From Moraxellaceae bacterium (GTDB taxonomy: Bacteria > Pseudomonadota > Gammaproteobacteria > Pseudomonadales > Ketobacteraceae): a DNA stretch of 6,471 nucleotides. The notes beneath the pieces are model-generated. The model saw only the letters and a list, made by a program, of their open reading frames with translations. It was not told where the DNA came from and ran no database searches. This document shows, piece after piece, positions 5,434 through 6,471 of this stretch (the first letter of the stretch is position 1; each line of letters begins with the position of its first letter). Made by a program: the position numbers and the translations under genes. The stretch spans positions 33,261 through 39,731 of the forward strand of contig NVVG01000013.1 of NCBI GenBank assembly GCA_002402125.1. The letters are read 5' to 3'.

Positions 5434-6102
5434 GAGTAATAAATCCAATCCTTTGTAATCTCGAATAAAACCAAAAAATAACATATATTGAAAATCCTCT
5501 GATAAGTTTAAACGCTTCAAAGACGTTTCTTGCGATACTGCTTCACCATAATTATCGTACACAGGATGCTCGACAAAAACAATCGGTTTGTCAGAAGTAA
5601 AAGTTCTTAATTGTTTCTGAACTGCTTTTGACATGACCAAAAACGAGTCGCATGCACCAACAAAATATTTGGCAAAAATATAATCACCAGGTCGTTTTTC
5701 ATGAGGAATTATATTGTCAACGAACCCAACAATTTTTGTATGATTATTTTTTTTCGCGTAGCGTAAAATAGTTCCAAAACATGGCCCCATAAATGGCAAC
5801 CAAAATCTACAAATGATTGCATCAGGTTTATATCGTTGAATTTCTTTTCCAACTTTAACCCAATTAAAAGGGTTGACAGAATTTATTTTTACTTTGATAT
5901 TGAGATTCCTTGGTGGGTCGTCTTCGGAATATTGAGTCTTTCCTGGAAATAAAAAATTAGGATATTGCAAACTAAAAGTATAAATCACTACTTCATATCC
6001 ATCTGCTTGCATCACCTCCGCTAACCGCTGATTCAACGAAGCTAAACCTCCACGAAGTGGATAAGCTGGCCCGATGATAACTATCTTTTTTTTAATGCTC
6101 AT
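5428..6102 (-). pseudogene. GT4-family glycosyltransferase, 3'-truncated
   Basis: A nucleotide-sugar-dependent glycosyltransferase of GT-B fold, expected to add a sugar to a surface-polysaccharide intermediate at the cytoplasmic face. The 224 residues cover the N-terminal domain, with the glycine-rich GPAYPLRGGLAS (11-22), SLQYPNFLFPGKTQYS (44-59), RFWLPFMGP (99-107), and DNIIPHEKRPGD (129-140), and only the start of the C-terminal domain, FFGFIRDYKGLDLLL (209-223). The next codons are W and TAA. The homologues I recall continue for about 150 residues, including the donor-binding E-x7-E motif, so this copy should be inactive. Start ATG 6102-6100 has AAAAATCAAACC before it and no Shine-Dalgarno, as is common in Bacteroidota. 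It follows the GT2 gene by 33 bases, so the two were probably one operon. The DNA is AT-rich (17 G+C in the 60 bases from 5701). Confidence 0.8.
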
Positions 6103-6135
6103 GGTTTGATTTTTGGTTTTGCTTTCTTTTAAGTT

Positions 6136-6471
6136 TTACGAATGTACATTTTCACTCTCCTCAATCCCCAATTTAGTTTCTATCAAATATACATTCCGTC
6201 TAGGAGAATTTCGAGAAACAAGTTCTGCCAAAAATCCAGTACAAAATAAAAGTGTTCCTAATATCATTGCTGTCAGACCAATATAAAACCATGAAATATC
6301 TGCAATATTTTTAGCTGGAATATCATTGATTAAATTCCAAACTTTCCTAGCTCCTAAATAAAAAAACAATCCAAATCCAACCGTAAACATAATCGCCCCA
6401 ATACTTCCAAAAAAGTGCATCGGACGTTTTCCAAATTTCCCTACAAACACAATCGACAACAAATCTAACGG
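6136..6471 (-). CDS. GT2-family glycosyltransferase, C-terminal part with two membrane helices (5' end outside window)
   Basis: The C-terminal 111 residues of a polyprenyl-phosphate-type (DPM1/DPG-synthase-like) GT2 glycosyltransferase. The frame is open to the window edge, so the TTG at 6462 is internal. Seen directly: the KFGKRPMHFFGSIG segment that precedes the first helix in this group, a first membrane helix (around GAIMFTVGFGLFFYLG), a short loop, a second helix (WFYIGLTAMILGTLLFCTG), then AELVSRNSPRRNVYLIETKLG. That tail, from memory, is characteristic of Bacteroidota members. The enzyme would sit in the inner membrane and act on a lipid-linked sugar. The catalytic GT2 domain lies to the right, outside the window. 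It ends 33 bases before the truncated GT4 gene and was probably cotranscribed with it. Its DNA is AT-rich (17 G+C in the 60 bases from 6241). Confidence 0.87.
   Translation of the reverse strand, partial: PLDLLSIVFVGKFGKRPMHFFGSIGAIMFTVGFGLFFYLGARKVWNLINDIPAKNIADISWFYIGLTAMILGTLLFCTGFLAELVSRNSPRRNVYLIETKLGIEESENVHS

Noticed and set aside
1..6471. CRISPR array, rRNA, tRNA or complete insertion sequence
   Set aside because: No regularly spaced repeats, no rRNA or tRNA signatures and no transposase motifs were seen on either strand.

Overview
The window looks like an accessory stretch of a marine-type gammaproteobacterial chromosome with a foreign block at its right edge. The left and middle genes have clear Shine-Dalgarno sites and families I associate with gammaproteobacteria: a TonB-dependent receptor, a small P-loop ATPase, a NAPE-PLD-like lipoprotein and a TetR/DUF2306 pair. 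The right end (about 5434-6471) is AT-rich, and its two glycosyltransferases read like Bacteroidota surface-polysaccharide genes. These taxonomic statements come from remembered family likeness, not from a search.

Layout. 1-789 (+) is the C-terminal part of a TonB-dependent outer-membrane receptor, cut by the window edge. 790-1052 holds no gene, only a possible helix-turn-helix remnant. 1053-1547 (-) is a small P-loop ATPase/kinase. 1739-2803 (-) is a metallo-beta-lactamase-fold lipoprotein. 2893-3327 (-) is a TetR-family regulator that has lost two internal pieces. 3376-3424 carries two near-identical operator-like palindromes. 3474-3853 (+) is a DUF2306-type membrane protein gene broken by a stop codon and a frameshift. 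3854-4300 is non-coding, with a diverged direct repeat and several hairpins. 4307-4414 is a doubtful 35-codon ORF with a good ribosome binding site. 4519-5076 (+) is an intact cytosolic protein resembling the Stv putative-adhesin domain. 5259-5433 (-) is an unidentified C-terminal coding fragment joined directly to the truncated 3' end of a GT4 glycosyltransferase (5428-6102, -). 6136-6471 (-) is the C-terminal part of a GT2 glycosyltransferase, cut by the window edge.

How the parts relate. The central TetR-operator-DUF2306 arrangement is a divergent regulator/target pair in which both genes are degraded while the two operators are still clean. The two glycosyltransferases were probably consecutive genes of one polysaccharide operon entering from the right; the second was cut off near 5433. 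The window therefore reads as a zone of gene decay and rearrangement. I found no convincing new multi-gene system. The points most worth checking are the twin operators between two decayed genes, the glycosyltransferase breakpoint, and the Stv-like protein.
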